In this document: positions 37,791-46,494 of the stretch, piece by piece
Numbering within the stretch: the first letter of the stretch is position 1
Layout of the letters: every line of letters starts with the position of its first letter
Assembly (NCBI GenBank): GCA_019217005.1
Contig: JAHBNG010000011.1
Span: 136,492 to 200,491 of the forward strand
Direction of reading: 5' to 3'
Length of the DNA stretch: 64,000 nucleotides
Origin: Chloroflexi bacterium TSY
GTDB taxonomy: Bacteria; Chloroflexota; Anaerolineae; Caldilineales; Caldilineaceae
Program-made: the position numbers and the translations under genes
The notes under the pieces: model-generated
The model's input: the letters and a program-made list of their open reading frames with translations, nothing else
Told to the model about the DNA's origin: nothing
Databases searched by the model: none

Positions 37791-38909
37791 ATGAAAATCA
37801 CCACAATTGAAACAATCCCCGTGCGCGTTTCTGTGGACCGACGGGTAGGACAAGTCAAAGATGCCAAAGGGTTCCGCTTTACATCGCATTTGGTTGTCAT
37901 CCTGATTCGCACAGACGTCGGTATTGAGGGCATTGGCGAAGTCAATGGTTCCCCAGACTGGAGTGGTGAGACCTATTTGGGGGCCAAGGCGCTGATCGAC
38001 CTCCACTTTGCCCCACGCTTGATCGGCGAGGACCCGCGACGCATTCGCTATTGTATGGCCAAGCTTGAACGAACTTTCGCCAACCCCTTTGCCAAAGCGG
38101 GAATAGAGATGGCGCTCTTTGACATCCTGGGCAAGTCGCTCAATACACCGCTTTATCAATTGCTGGGTGGTGCGGTACGTTCCTCTGACTTGCCGATACG
38201 TTTCCCCATCATGCCGGTGGGACCTCAAGAATCAGCCGAGGCCGCCCAACGAATTGTGGGGGAGGGGTGCCGCACGATCAAACTTAAAGTGGGTCATGAT
38301 CCATTGGCTGATGATCTCGAACGTGTACGGAGAGTTCGTGAGGCAATTGGCGCAGACGTGCGGTTAACAGTAGATGCCAATGGCGGTTGGTCTGTCAATG
38401 AAGCGACTCGAGCGTCGGTTCCGCTTGAGGAATATGGAGTAGCCTTTGTCGAACAGCCAGTCCATCGCCTAGATTTGGATGGAATGGCACGGGTACGCAG
38501 TCAAAGCCGGTTACCGATCATGGCCGATGAAGCAATCTTTACGACGCAAGACGCATTGAATTGCATTCAGAAAGAAGCGGCCGACATCATCAGCGTCTAT
38601 CCGGGAAAGAACGGTGGGATTCTCAACACTATTGCCATTGTGGAAATGGCTGAGGCTGCTGGTGTGCATTGTGCTATCGGAAGCAACTTGGAGTGGGATA
38701 TTGCCTCTGCCGCAATGGCTCACGTGACAGTTGCGCTGCCCAATATCGCCGTCGAGCGGTATGCCGCCGACCTTATCGGTCCGCTCTTCCACATCGAGCA
38801 TGCCCTGGAGAAACCTCTCACCACTCACGCATGGCACGTGACAGTTCCCCAAGAAGCAGGTCTTGGAGTGACGCTCAACCCGGATCGATTGGCCGAACTG
38901 CGCATTTGA
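37791..38909 (+). CDS. Muconate cycloisomerase-like enzyme of the enolase superfamily
   Basis: 372 residues from ATG 37791 (MKITTIETIPVRV). An N-terminal capping domain is followed by a barrel with KxK (Lys164, Lys166 in TIKLKVG), metal ligands Asp195 (TVDANGGW), Glu221 (VEQPV) and Asp246 (ADEAIF), and a general base Lys273 (PGKNGG). This set defines the muconate-lactonizing (MLE) subgroup, which includes cycloisomerases, o-succinylbenzoate synthases and dipeptide epimerases. The substrate cannot be deduced. The capping loop (FRFTSHLVV) is atypical. It stands upstream and divergent to a peptide-type ABC operon and near a creatininase and a dioxygenase, suggesting catabolism of an organic acid or amide. 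The frame is intact. Confidence 0.9.
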   Translation: MKITTIETIPVRVSVDRRVGQVKDAKGFRFTSHLVVILIRTDVGIEGIGEVNGSPDWSGETYLGAKALIDLHFAPRLIGEDPRRIRYCMAKLERTFANPFAKAGIEMALFDILGKSLNTPLYQLLGGAVRSSDLPIRFPIMPVGPQESAEAAQRIVGEGCRTIKLKVGHDPLADDLERVRRVREAIGADVRLTVDANGGWSVNEATRASVPLEEYGVAFVEQPVHRLDLDGMARVRSQSRLPIMADEAIFTTQDALNCIQKEAADIISVYPGKNGGILNTIAIVEMAEAAGVHCAIGSNLEWDIASAAMAHVTVALPNIAVERYAADLIGPLFHIEHALEKPLTTHAWHVTVPQEAGLGVTLNPDRLAELRI

Positions 38910-39063
38910 TCGTCATTATCCAATGTCAATAAGTTAGCAGTAGGTGGAAGGTCCGTATTCAGTGCTGGCGATATGGACTCTTGCAAACCAACCAGATTCT
39001 CGACTGGTATCACGCAACACGCAATACGTACGTTCTATGGGGTATTTATTTTCTGGACCGGCC

Positions 39064-39878
39064 TTATATTCGGCGCATGTGAGGATCGAGCGCCTCGCGC
39101 AAACCATCTCCCACAAAATTAAAACCCAGTACGGTGATAAAGATGGCCAGCCCTGGGAAAGCCGTCAACCAGGGGGCCATGGACATATAGTTTCGCCCAA
39201 AGCCCAACATGGAACCCCAGGCTGGTGTTGGCGGCTGTACACCCAACCCTAAAAAACTCAACCCCGCCTCGATGAGGATGGCATACCCTACCCCCAACGA
39301 AAACTGGACCACAATGGGCGAAAGGCTGTTGCGCAGAATCACGCGCCACATGATCTGGGCGTCACGTACGCCGACGGCGCGGGCTGCTTCCATATACTCC
39401 TTTTCGCGAATAGAGAGCGCACTGGCGCGCGTCAGGCGGGCGAAGGTGGGCGTATAGACGACTCCCACAGCCAGAATCGCATTCAGCAGAGATGGACCCA
39501 GCACGGCAACGATGAAGATCGCCAATAGCACTGCGGGAAAGGCCAGCAGGGCATCCATTGTGCGCATCAAAACTGTGTCGGCCCAACCACTATAATAGCC
39601 GGAGACCAACCCAATCATAACGCCTAACACTGATGCAATTCCCATTGATGCGATACCCACCACCAGTGATACACGCGTGCCAAACAAGACACGACTAAAG
39701 ACATCGCGGCCAATGGTATCGGTGCCAAAAGTGCAGCGCAGAGCAGGCTAAGCACAATCAAAACACCGAGTGCAGCCAGCCGGTTGCGCAAGATGCTCCT
39801 GACAAACTCGACCATCTGTGCAGGAGCATTGTGCCTACGGTGTGCAGAAGTAGATAATTCAACGGGTTGCGTAGTCAA
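39064..39878 (-). pseudogene. Peptide/nickel-type ABC permease (DppC-like), with a frame break
   Basis: Starts at 39878 (MTTQPVELSTS), with the first helix LGVLIVLSLLCAALLAP. Then the frame shifts near 39735. The other frame gives FGTDTIGRDVFSRVLFGTRVSLVVG, the standard DppC signature, and continues through the EAA loop REYMEAARAVGVRDAQIMWR-like sequence to a stop at 39064. About 20 residues expected between LAP and FGTD seem missing. It lies one base downstream of DppB (39880), so the order is binding protein, DppB, DppC. ATPases are not in view. Confidence 0.82.
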
Positions 39879-39879
39879 T

Positions 39880-40824
39880 TTACTGATAGCGAATGCGCGG
39901 ATCCAGGTAGGCGTAGGTGATATCCACCAACAGGTTGACGGTCATAAAGATCAGCGAAATAAAGAGAACGACGCCCTGAACAATGCCATAGTCGCGCTGC
40001 TGAATGGCCTGCAAAAGGAGGGTGCCAATGCCGGGCCAGTTAAAGACAGATTCGGTGATAATCGAGCCGCCTAACAGACTGCCCAATAACACGCCAAAGA
40101 TCGTCACAACCGAAAGCATGGCATTCTTGAGAGCGTGTCGCAAGATCACGAGCCTATCGGTCAATCCTTTGGCTCGCGCAGTGCGGATATAGTCAGCATT
40201 CATCACATCCAGCATACCTGAGCGAATAAAGCGAGTCAGCGGTGCTGCGAGGGCAATACCCAGCGTGATCGCCGGCATCAAGAGAAATTTTAAGCCCATC
40301 ACCGGATCCACCAGCGGAGAAATATAGCCCGACGGTGGCAGCCAGCGCAACGTCACAGCCAGGGTAAGCAAGAGCATCAGACCCAGCCAAAAGCTAGGCA
40401 TGGCAATCCCCACCAACGAGAAGAAGGTGGCAAAGAGGGCAATGCCCGAATGCGGACGCACGCTCGATACGATGCCCAGCGGTACGCTAATGACCAGCCC
40501 AATGACAATGGACGCCAGCGTCAGCCAGATTGTGGCTGGAAAGCGGCGCTGAATGAGCGAAAGTGCAGATTGATGTGAACGCCAGGACGTACCGAAGTCA
40601 CCCTGGGACACATCCTGTAGCCAAACCAGATATTGTATATAGATCGGCTTGTCCAATCCCATCTCTGCCCGCAATTGGGAATAAGCCTCCTCGCTCGCTT
40701 CCAGCCCCAACTGAGCCACAACGGGGTCACCAGGAACCAGCCGCAGCACCGTGAAAACCACCACGGAGAAGAGCAGCAGCACAAACACCATTTGCAAGAG
40801 CCGACGCAGGATATATTGTTGCAC
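39880..40824 (-). CDS. Peptide/nickel-type ABC permease (DppB-like)
   Basis: 314 residues, intact, start ATG 40824 (MQQYILRRLLQMVFVLLLFS). Six membrane helices. RLVPGDPVVAQLG and an N-terminal periplasmic segment are typical, as is the EAA loop YIRTARAKGLTDRLVILRHALKN (about residues 205-227). Forms the channel with DppC-like 39064-39878 and receives substrate from the binding protein 41028-42644. The intergenic gap to the binding protein has been filled by MITE C with MITE D inside it. Confidence 0.95.
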   Translation of the reverse strand: MQQYILRRLLQMVFVLLLFSVVVFTVLRLVPGDPVVAQLGLEASEEAYSQLRAEMGLDKPIYIQYLVWLQDVSQGDFGTSWRSHQSALSLIQRRFPATIWLTLASIVIGLVISVPLGIVSSVRPHSGIALFATFFSLVGIAMPSFWLGLMLLLTLAVTLRWLPPSGYISPLVDPVMGLKFLLMPAITLGIALAAPLTRFIRSGMLDVMNADYIRTARAKGLTDRLVILRHALKNAMLSVVTIFGVLLGSLLGGSIITESVFNWPGIGTLLLQAIQQRDYGIVQGVVLFISLIFMTVNLLVDITYAYLDPRIRYQ

Positions 40825-40857
40825 TCACATCACCCTGTCATCCCGTAATTTTTTCTA

Positions 40858-41023
40858 CGGGTGTGTACCAAAAAGTGTGTAAATGAAGCAGGCTCTCTGA
40901 CTAAGTACTTATCCGAAAAGTTCTGTGACGATGCATTCTCACTCGAGAAGCTAGTCGGACTCACAACCACTTTTCGGATAGGTTCTAAGCGGTCTTCTTT
41001 TACACACTTTGGGACACCCTGTG
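40858..41023. mobile_element. MITE C copy interrupted by MITE D, at the stop codon of a binding-protein gene
   Basis: Ends GTGTGTACCAAAAAGTGTGTAAA at left and TTTACACACTTTGGGACAC at right (after removing MITE D). Target duplication TTTTCTA (40851-40857 and 41024-41030). The right duplication includes the stop codon CTA (complement TAG) of the binding protein, so insertion was at the very last codon and left the protein intact. Confidence 0.85.
40906..40984. mobile_element. MITE D copy 2 (79 bp), inside MITE C
   Basis: Uninterrupted copy with ends TACTTATCCGAAAAG and CTTTTCGGATAGGTT. Exact 5-bp duplication CTAAG (40901-40905 and 40985-40989). It serves as the reference showing that MITE D at 16666 has two extra elements inside. 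Confidence 0.88.
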
Positions 41024-41027
41024 TTTT

Positions 41028-42644
41028 CTAGCCCAGCCAGCGCCAATCGTAGAAGTTCGGATACCCCTTCGGCAGCAGTGAGAAGCCTTCTACCTTTGTG
41101 TTGGCCGCCCACTTGATCTCCATTGTTTTGAGCTTCACCAGCGGCGTATCGTCTAGAATGGCAACGTTCATAATCTCCTCATAGATCTTCTTGCGTTCTT
41201 CCACATCGGCGGTGGCCTTCCCCTGATCAAAGAGATCCTCGACTTCCTGATTAAAGTAGCGCATTGGGTTGTTGCCCTGCTCTTTGCGCAACACACTGCT
41301 GAAGAGGCCATCGGGATCGATCTCGCGGGTGTACCAGGCCAGGGTCATCTCAAAATTGCGCCCCACCCAGCCATCTTCTACATAAAAGGCCCACTCCAGC
41401 GGCTCAATCTCGACCGTTAGACCAATTTCGGCTAGATTGTTCTGGATAATCTCGGCGACCGGCACACCAAAACCGCGGTCGGTGAAGCTGCGGAACGTAA
41501 TGGTGGTGGACGTGTCAAAGCCCGATTCTTCGACCAGCCGGCGCGCTTCGTCCAAATCACGTGCGGGACAATCGATTTCGGTGTAGGCCCAATGGGTTGA
41601 GGGGATCAGGCTGCAGCCCAATTCACCCGATCCAAAGAAGACGTTGTTGAGAATGGCTTCTTTATCAATCGCACGCGAAATGGCTTGACGGAGCAGTTTG
41701 TTGTCTTGGAAAGGCGGTCGCTCATTGCTGAAGATGACGCAGAGATAGGAAGCAGACAGTTCCTGACCCAACAGTTGCAAATTGGGGTCGTCCTCGATCT
41801 GCTGATGGAATTCGGGTGGAATGTTGGTGGCGATGTCCACCTGTCCACTTTGCAGATTGGCCACGCGCGTCTGGGTTTCAGGAATGGGTGTGGTCATGAT
41901 CTCATCTGGCCATTGGGCAAGCTGGTCGGGATTCCAATAGTCTGGATATTTGCCATATAAAACGTGCTCGCCGGGTACCCACTCTACAAACTGATAAGGA
42001 CCGGTGCCGATGGGCATGGTGTCAATCTGCTCGATGGTCTCTTGGTCCACGATGGATGCCGACATGACGGCCAAATTGGGAAAGAAAGTGACATCGGGCT
42101 GAGCCAGGCGAATCACAAACTCATGAGCACCACTTACCTCAAACGTGTCAACAGCAATCATATAGCCAGCAAAACGACCTTTGGGACCGATCTCAAAACC
42201 ACGATCGAAAGTGAAGGCAACATCGTCCGCTGTCACCTCTCGTCCTGAATGAAACTGTGCACCCTGCCGCAACTGGAAGATATAGGTCAATCCATCATCG
42301 ACTATCTCCCAAGATTCAGCCAAGCTGGGGATGGGGGCCATCATCGTATTGTCATATTCGACCAAGCGGTTGTAGACCAACGCCGCCGGGGGCCAGTCCA
42401 CGCCGGATTGCTGAATGCCTGGGTCGAGTTTGAGAATATCAGAATCATAGGCGATCGTGAGCTTGCTTGGTTCAGCAGCGGCTGCGTCATCGCCTGCCGG
42501 TGCACCCGTGGGTGCTGCTGTTTGACAGCCAGCTAGACTCAGCAGGCCAAATGCACCCACGCTGCTTGCTCCGATCTGTAGCAGTTGTCGGCGATTTAGC
42601 TTAGAACTCCGGAAGAAGGTTGGACGGGAGGATGGATGTTGCAT
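41028..42644 (-). CDS. Peptide/nickel-type ABC solute-binding protein
   Basis: 538 residues of the SBP_bac_5 family, located outside the membrane. I chose ATG 42644 (MQHPSSRPTFF) because AAAGGAG lies seven bases upstream. A start at 42665 lacks this. Twin-arginine signal (LNRRQLLQIGASSVGAF) with lipobox LAGC. The family signature WEIVDDGLTYIFQLRQGAQFHSG is near residues 100-122, and later ISRAIDKEAILNNVFFG is present. Ends WLG. It delivers a peptide or similar organic solute to the permeases at 39064-40824. Nearby creatininase, MLE-like and dioxygenase genes suggest a xenobiotic or peptide-derived substrate, an inference only. Confidence 0.93.
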   Translation of the reverse strand: MQHPSSRPTFFRSSKLNRRQLLQIGASSVGAFGLLSLAGCQTAAPTGAPAGDDAAAAEPSKLTIAYDSDILKLDPGIQQSGVDWPPAALVYNRLVEYDNTMMAPIPSLAESWEIVDDGLTYIFQLRQGAQFHSGREVTADDVAFTFDRGFEIGPKGRFAGYMIAVDTFEVSGAHEFVIRLAQPDVTFFPNLAVMSASIVDQETIEQIDTMPIGTGPYQFVEWVPGEHVLYGKYPDYWNPDQLAQWPDEIMTTPIPETQTRVANLQSGQVDIATNIPPEFHQQIEDDPNLQLLGQELSASYLCVIFSNERPPFQDNKLLRQAISRAIDKEAILNNVFFGSGELGCSLIPSTHWAYTEIDCPARDLDEARRLVEESGFDTSTTITFRSFTDRGFGVPVAEIIQNNLAEIGLTVEIEPLEWAFYVEDGWVGRNFEMTLAWYTREIDPDGLFSSVLRKEQGNNPMRYFNQEVEDLFDQGKATADVEERKKIYEEIMNVAILDDTPLVKLKTMEIKWAANTKVEGFSLLPKGYPNFYDWRWLG

Positions 42645-42668
42645 GGTTCTCTCCTTTTGGGCCATAAG

Positions 42669-42747
42669 AACCCATCCGAAAAGTGGTTCTGAGTCCGACC
42701 AGTTTCTCTAGTGATGATGGTTCGTCACAGAATTTTTCGGATAAGCT
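42669..42747. mobile_element. MITE D copy 3 (79 bp)
   Basis: Ends AACCCATCCGAAAAGTGG and TTTTTCGGATAAGCT. The interior, GAGTCCGACCAGTTTCTC, matches copies 1 and 2. Flanks do not give a convincing duplication. It is located just upstream of the binding-protein start, in the promoter region. Confidence 0.8.
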
Positions 42748-42867
42748 CGAAGGTTGGGCGATAAAGAAATCGAACGTCAATGATCATTCGTTTCACTACA
42801 TACTGAGCGTGGACCGTTGTTAATATTATCACATTGACTCTACTTGTCAAACGGATTTGTCAGAATG

Positions 42868-42985
42868 CAGCAATTTCAAATTGGAGACGGGACAGTGGTG
42901 CGGAAGGTGACACTCCCGAAATCTCCCACTTTGCGCTGGGTCGTGAAGTGACGGTCACCTGGAACGGTCTAATTTGAAATTGCTG
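42868..42985. mobile_element. MITE I (118 bp)
   Basis: Perfect 15-bp ends CAGCAATTTCAAATT and AATTTGAAATTGCTG, flanked by an exact 9-bp duplication GTCAGAATG (42859-42867 and 42986-42994). Single copy in the window. The interior contains two GTGAC palindromes shared with the region to its right. Confidence 0.92.
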
Positions 42986-43240
42986 GTCAGAATGGGAGCA
43001 GTCACGAGTTGTCAGTGAGTTTCAGGTTCGGTCGTTCCGGGTGACTGACACTGCCGAACCGCTCAAATGGACGGGCAAACGCATGGCATCGCACCAATTG
43101 AAGTGACCGTCACCCTCCTTTGCTCTCGGTTTTGCGAAAGGTGACTGTCACTTGGCGACCAAGCGAGCGTAAATTTCACTGTCGCCGCATCCTTTACCTG
43201 GGAGTGACCGCCACCCGGAGCCACCCTTTGACAACTTTTG
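42920..43240. repeat. Cluster of GTGACnGTCAC-type palindromes
   Basis: At least six short imperfect palindromes on a common core: GGTGACACTCCC (42916), AAGTGACGGTCACC (42947), GGGTGACTGACACT (43039), AAGTGACCGTCACC (43102), AGGTGACTGTCACTT (43140) and GAGTGACCGCCACCC (43202). Spacing is irregular and no open frame runs through. Possible roles are REP-like repeats or protein binding sites. Confidence 0.6.
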
Positions 43241-43295
43241 CTTGCGCCCATCAGAATCATAGAGCATCGCTGTAATTTAGGGATCACTTGCCCCA

Positions 43296-44087
43296 TTATC
43301 TGTCGACCCAGTGGGCAAAGAGCGGCTTTACGTTGTCTGGCAACCCTTCGTAAACGCCGGTCGGCATCGCGGGTACTTGGTTTTCCCGCTTACCTGTCAC
43401 TGACTGCATCCTCTCCCGCGTGGCAGAGTCAGGCATCAAAACGCTCAGATCCAGCCACCAAGGGGCATAGCGAATGACGATGGCGACGCGTGGTTCATTG
43501 GTGATATTGGGCGCAGTGGCGTGCCAAAGACGACTATCCATCACTAACACATCCCCTGCTTTGCCGGTGGCGTTGACCTCGGTCGGATATGGCTCCAGAT
43601 CATCAGGACCAAAGCCACCTGTGGGGTTATTACTCATGCGATGACTGCCAGAGACGACGAGAGTGCCACCCGTCTCTGGCGTAAAGTCGGCGAGCATCCA
43701 GATGGTCGTCAGGTGCATCACAGCGTCGGGATACGGGGCGGGGATGTGTCCGGCATTGCGTTGGTTAAAGGGCCAATCCGCGTGCCAGCCGCCGCGTACG
43801 TTGCCGGGTTCATTGGTGGTGGCTGTTGTGAAAGAAACACGCGGGAAAGGACCCAGCAGCGTTTCGACCAGCCCCATCAGTCGGCCATCAGCCAGATAGG
43901 CAGCGACCGACTGATCATGGTTGATCACGCCCGACAGATGGCCAATGTTTTTGGGTGCGTGGGGGTTGCGGTGTTTCTCGGTAGCGGTCAGCACGCCGGC
44001 GCGTACTGTTGCAACCTCGTCGGTTGGAATCACATCCTCGACAACACACCAACCGTCGAGCTTCATGCGATTGAGTAAATCTTCCAT
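43296..44087 (-). CDS. Phytanoyl-CoA dioxygenase-family (Fe(II)/2-oxoglutarate) enzyme
   Basis: 263 residues, start ATG 44087 (MEDLLNRMKLDGWCVVED). Double-stranded beta-helix fold with metal triad His102-x-Asp104 in GGWHADWP and His189 in RLWHATAPN. Arg200 in NEPRVAIVIRY binds the 2-oxoglutarate carboxylate. It oxidises an unknown small molecule with O2 and 2-oxoglutarate. Cytosolic, no signal peptide. The adjacent propeller protein at 44354-45663 is transcribed the same way, and a paralogue of that protein stands at 57200. The catabolic context (ABC operon, MLE-like, creatininase) is compatible with degradation of plant or microbial compounds. The frame is intact. Confidence 0.9.
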   Translation of the reverse strand: MEDLLNRMKLDGWCVVEDVIPTDEVATVRAGVLTATEKHRNPHAPKNIGHLSGVINHDQSVAAYLADGRLMGLVETLLGPFPRVSFTTATTNEPGNVRGGWHADWPFNQRNAGHIPAPYPDAVMHLTTIWMLADFTPETGGTLVVSGSHRMSNNPTGGFGPDDLEPYPTEVNATGKAGDVLVMDSRLWHATAPNITNEPRVAIVIRYAPWWLDLSVLMPDSATRERMQSVTGKRENQVPAMPTGVYEGLPDNVKPLFAHWVDR

Positions 44088-44353
44088 TGTGTTGACTCCT
44101 TATAGAGATGTTACTTAAGCTTCGAACAATCGGGTAGTTGGCTCAATCGTATCTCAGAGGGTTGAGAAAAAAGAGCCAGATTGACCATGAAGGAACTGAA
44201 GGAATTGAAGAAAAAGCAGACGCTCCTTTACTCTCTTCGTTTCTGCATGGTTCGATCTCTTCTGTCACCTCCCTGAGACCCTGTTGAACCGGAATATTTT
44301 CTATCGAGGAACAATTGTCCAAAGTTTCAATGACGTGGCTATTACTTTCTTCG

Positions 44354-45663
44354 TTATGCTATGAATTGAAACGCATACAAATGGGCATCACGCAAACGCA
44401 CGTGCAGGCGAACCGCCTGATTCGAGATGTGGTAAATGTCTTTCCCACTCTGCCACCGCACAACACCCTCGATTTTGTCACCAAAAATCTCCACACAGTC
44501 GTCCAGCGCAAAGCCCGGAACCGGTGTACCTGCAGCATCCTGCAATTCGACAAAGATGCTCCCTCCGCCACTGGTGCTGTAATTCAACGCCAGTTGCCTA
44601 CCGCTGAAGGTGATGAGCGGAGTTGTGAATTCACCCCATCCTCTATATGGCCCTTCTACCGACACAAAGCCATCCAAACGTAAGCTGTAGCGACGGGCAT
44701 GACACTCCTCGTGACGGTTGAGCCTGGAGACATACAGGGAGAGTTCGGTCGGACCGGTTTGGATCAAGCCTGCACCAGGAGATGGATTGCGATCCACCCA
44801 TTCACGCTCAAGCGCACGTCTGAGACACCGGGGGCAGGTGACGTGGGATAGTGTCGATCGGGATAGAAGCACATGGGGAACATGAACCAGGCCCGCTCTG
44901 CTCGGTTGTATTTAACCGCGGCATTGGTATAGAAGTGCATATTAGAGGGATCTTCGTTATCTGCAGCGATTAGCATCTCCGGCGGGGTCCATTGTTGAAA
45001 ATCAACCGACTCACTGCGGCGAATTGCACGACGACCACCGAAAAAGGCGCCCGTCACCGATTCATCTTTGCCACGCATAAAGATCACATAACGCTTCCGT
45101 TCGTCGTCCCAGACTAATGTGTTGGGGCTATCGAAGGGACCTTCGGTTAGCACTGGATTGGCCGCCACCGGTTGCCACTGATAACCATCGGCTGAGACAT
45201 AACCATAGAGAGCGTTTAAGTGACCGTCGTCGCGGGTGACCATCTTATAGCGTTCGTTGACTGGCGCGTTGGGGTCGAGAATCACCGATGCATTGCGACC
45301 CAACGACTCACTTGGAAAGAGGATGTTGTTGTCACGTGATCCCGCCCGCTCGACCAGCCCAAGAGTTGGCTTTTCCCAGGTAATGCCGTCATTACTTTCA
45401 GCATAACATTGCCAGGTGCGGTCGGGTCGCTCACCATCCAACGCACCCTCGGCTCCTCGATACCACATGCGAAAGCGGTCACCATCTTGCAACACGCAAA
45501 AACAGTGAACGCCCCGTTCTTCCCATGGACGATCGGCCTGTAGTGCTATTTCACGTGCCTCAGGACGATGCATGGTCAACTTGATGTTTTCTTGGCGGTC
45601 AAACCAGAGATCGTCGATGAAAAGCTGGCGTTGAGAGTCGACATTAATTGGCGCTGATGTCAT
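44354..45663 (-). pseudogene. Five-bladed-propeller glycosidase-like protein, frameshift and small deletion
   Basis: Homologue of the intact protein at 57200-58600. It starts at 45663 (MTSAPINVDSQRQLFIDDLWF). The first part keeps RMWYRGAEG, WQCYAESNDGITWEKP and GRRAIRRSESVDFQQWT. The frame breaks near 44820 after PGVSDV, and the second part (REWVDRNPSPGAGLIQTG to LRDAHLYAFQF) is in another frame. Compared with the paralogue, about 25 residues around the break are missing. The family has the sialidase/GH43-like pattern of repeated 'DGITWEKP'-type blades, and enzymatic activity is unproven. Cytosolic. Confidence 0.8.
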
Positions 45664-45808
45664 GATGTGTCTTATTTATTGCGAGATGAGATTGAGCAAT
45701 TCATTAATGGCCATGTGTGAAGCTGGCTCAACGTTGTCTTCTTGCTCAATATGACAGTGGTGAGGGAATCCAGCGCTGAATATTCGGCGTCAACCCTCTC
45801 TTGAATGG

Positions 45809-46162
45809 TCATGAGGCGGGTGCCAACTGGGATCTCAGGAGGTCAACCGCATTATTCAACCGCTGATACATTTTGTATAGAATCTGCCACTCAAAGAAAT
45901 CGTCATCGTCTTCCATCTGCCCAGATTGATATCGTTCATAGAAGGCGGCCGATGACAAGCCAAAGCGCTGCTCAAACTCGGCCAAATCATCTGCCAGGTC
46001 AGCTAGCTGTGCTTCATCTTTCTGAACCTGATGTTCCAGCAGTTTATAAATGGTCAAGTCTACCACATCGTCGTGATATCCTTGTTCATAAAGGGTTTCC
46101 AGCGTGCGTAGGCGTTGTAGGGTAGCTTGATTGCCGTAATTTGTGGTTGGTTGTCGTTCCAT
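45809..46162 (-). CDS. Small acidic helical protein, possible antitoxin-like, translationally coupled
   Basis: 117 residues starting at ATG 46162 (MERQPTTNYGNQATLQRL). Mostly helical: TLETLYEQGYHDDVVDLT, then a coiled-coil-like LADLADDLAEFEQRFGLSSAAFYERY and an acidic stretch MEDDDDFFEWQILYKMYQRL. Similar small proteins occur beside DUF6516-type toxins in Chloroflexota and cyanobacteria as I recall, but I cannot confirm the family. The preceding 23-codon frame ends TAA overlapping this ATG (TAATG at 46160-46164), so translation is coupled. A ribbon-helix-helix-like remnant lies just upstream. Confidence 0.6.
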   Translation of the reverse strand: MERQPTTNYGNQATLQRLRTLETLYEQGYHDDVVDLTIYKLLEHQVQKDEAQLADLADDLAEFEQRFGLSSAAFYERYQSGQMEDDDDFFEWQILYKMYQRLNNAVDLLRSQLAPAS

Positions 46163-46233
46163 TATTGTTCCCGCCAGTCTCCAAGGAGGGATTTCATTTG
46201 TATATCAGTTCGCAGGCAGATCAATTCGCTCAT
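46162..46233 (-). CDS. Possible 23-residue coupled mini-ORF
   Basis: ATG 46233 encodes MSELICLRTDIQMKSLLGDW and ends REQ, with stop TAA overlapping the next gene's ATG. Its start overlaps the end of the RHH-like frame by about 30 bases. It may be the C-terminal remnant of a larger toxin rather than a real gene. Confidence 0.3.
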   Translation of the reverse strand: MSELICLRTDIQMKSLLGDWREQ

Positions 46234-46333
46234 CGATCCACTCACGCAACAGGGCACTCACAGACTTTTGCGTTGTCAGTGCTTCAGCCCGCAGAATATT
46301 TTTACGTATGCACTCAGATGAATGGTTAGTGAG
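46205..46333 (-). pseudogene. Ribbon-helix-helix antitoxin-like remnant
   Basis: A stop-to-stop frame reading IRKNILRAEALTTQKSVSA, then LLREWIDERIDL and a stop at 46205. This is the C-terminal pattern of RHH antitoxins (a helix, TTQKSVSALLREWI). The N-terminal beta-strand and a start codon are missing, since a stop lies at 46334. It is probably decayed. Confidence 0.4.
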
Positions 46334-46494
46334 TCAGGTACCCCCGCATCACCATTTGGCGTATAGGCTTCAAAAGAATCAATGGGGAACAAGTAGTCTC
46401 ACTTTTATCATTCATACATCTTACATAGCTCATGCGATTCTCCGAATTTAACCATATACACCTTGACGTTATTCCTTTTGTACACTCTCTTTAT

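Larger units (their letters stand above)
42748..43295. other. Gene-free region between divergent/convergent neighbours, repeat-rich
   Basis: About 550 bases. It contains MITE I (42868-42985) and a cluster of GTGAC-type palindromes at 42900-43235, listed separately. No gene is supported. Confidence 0.55.

Noticed and set aside
46143..46451. 102-residue frame on the plus strand
   Set aside because: It is antisense to the coupled small genes and lacks a start context.
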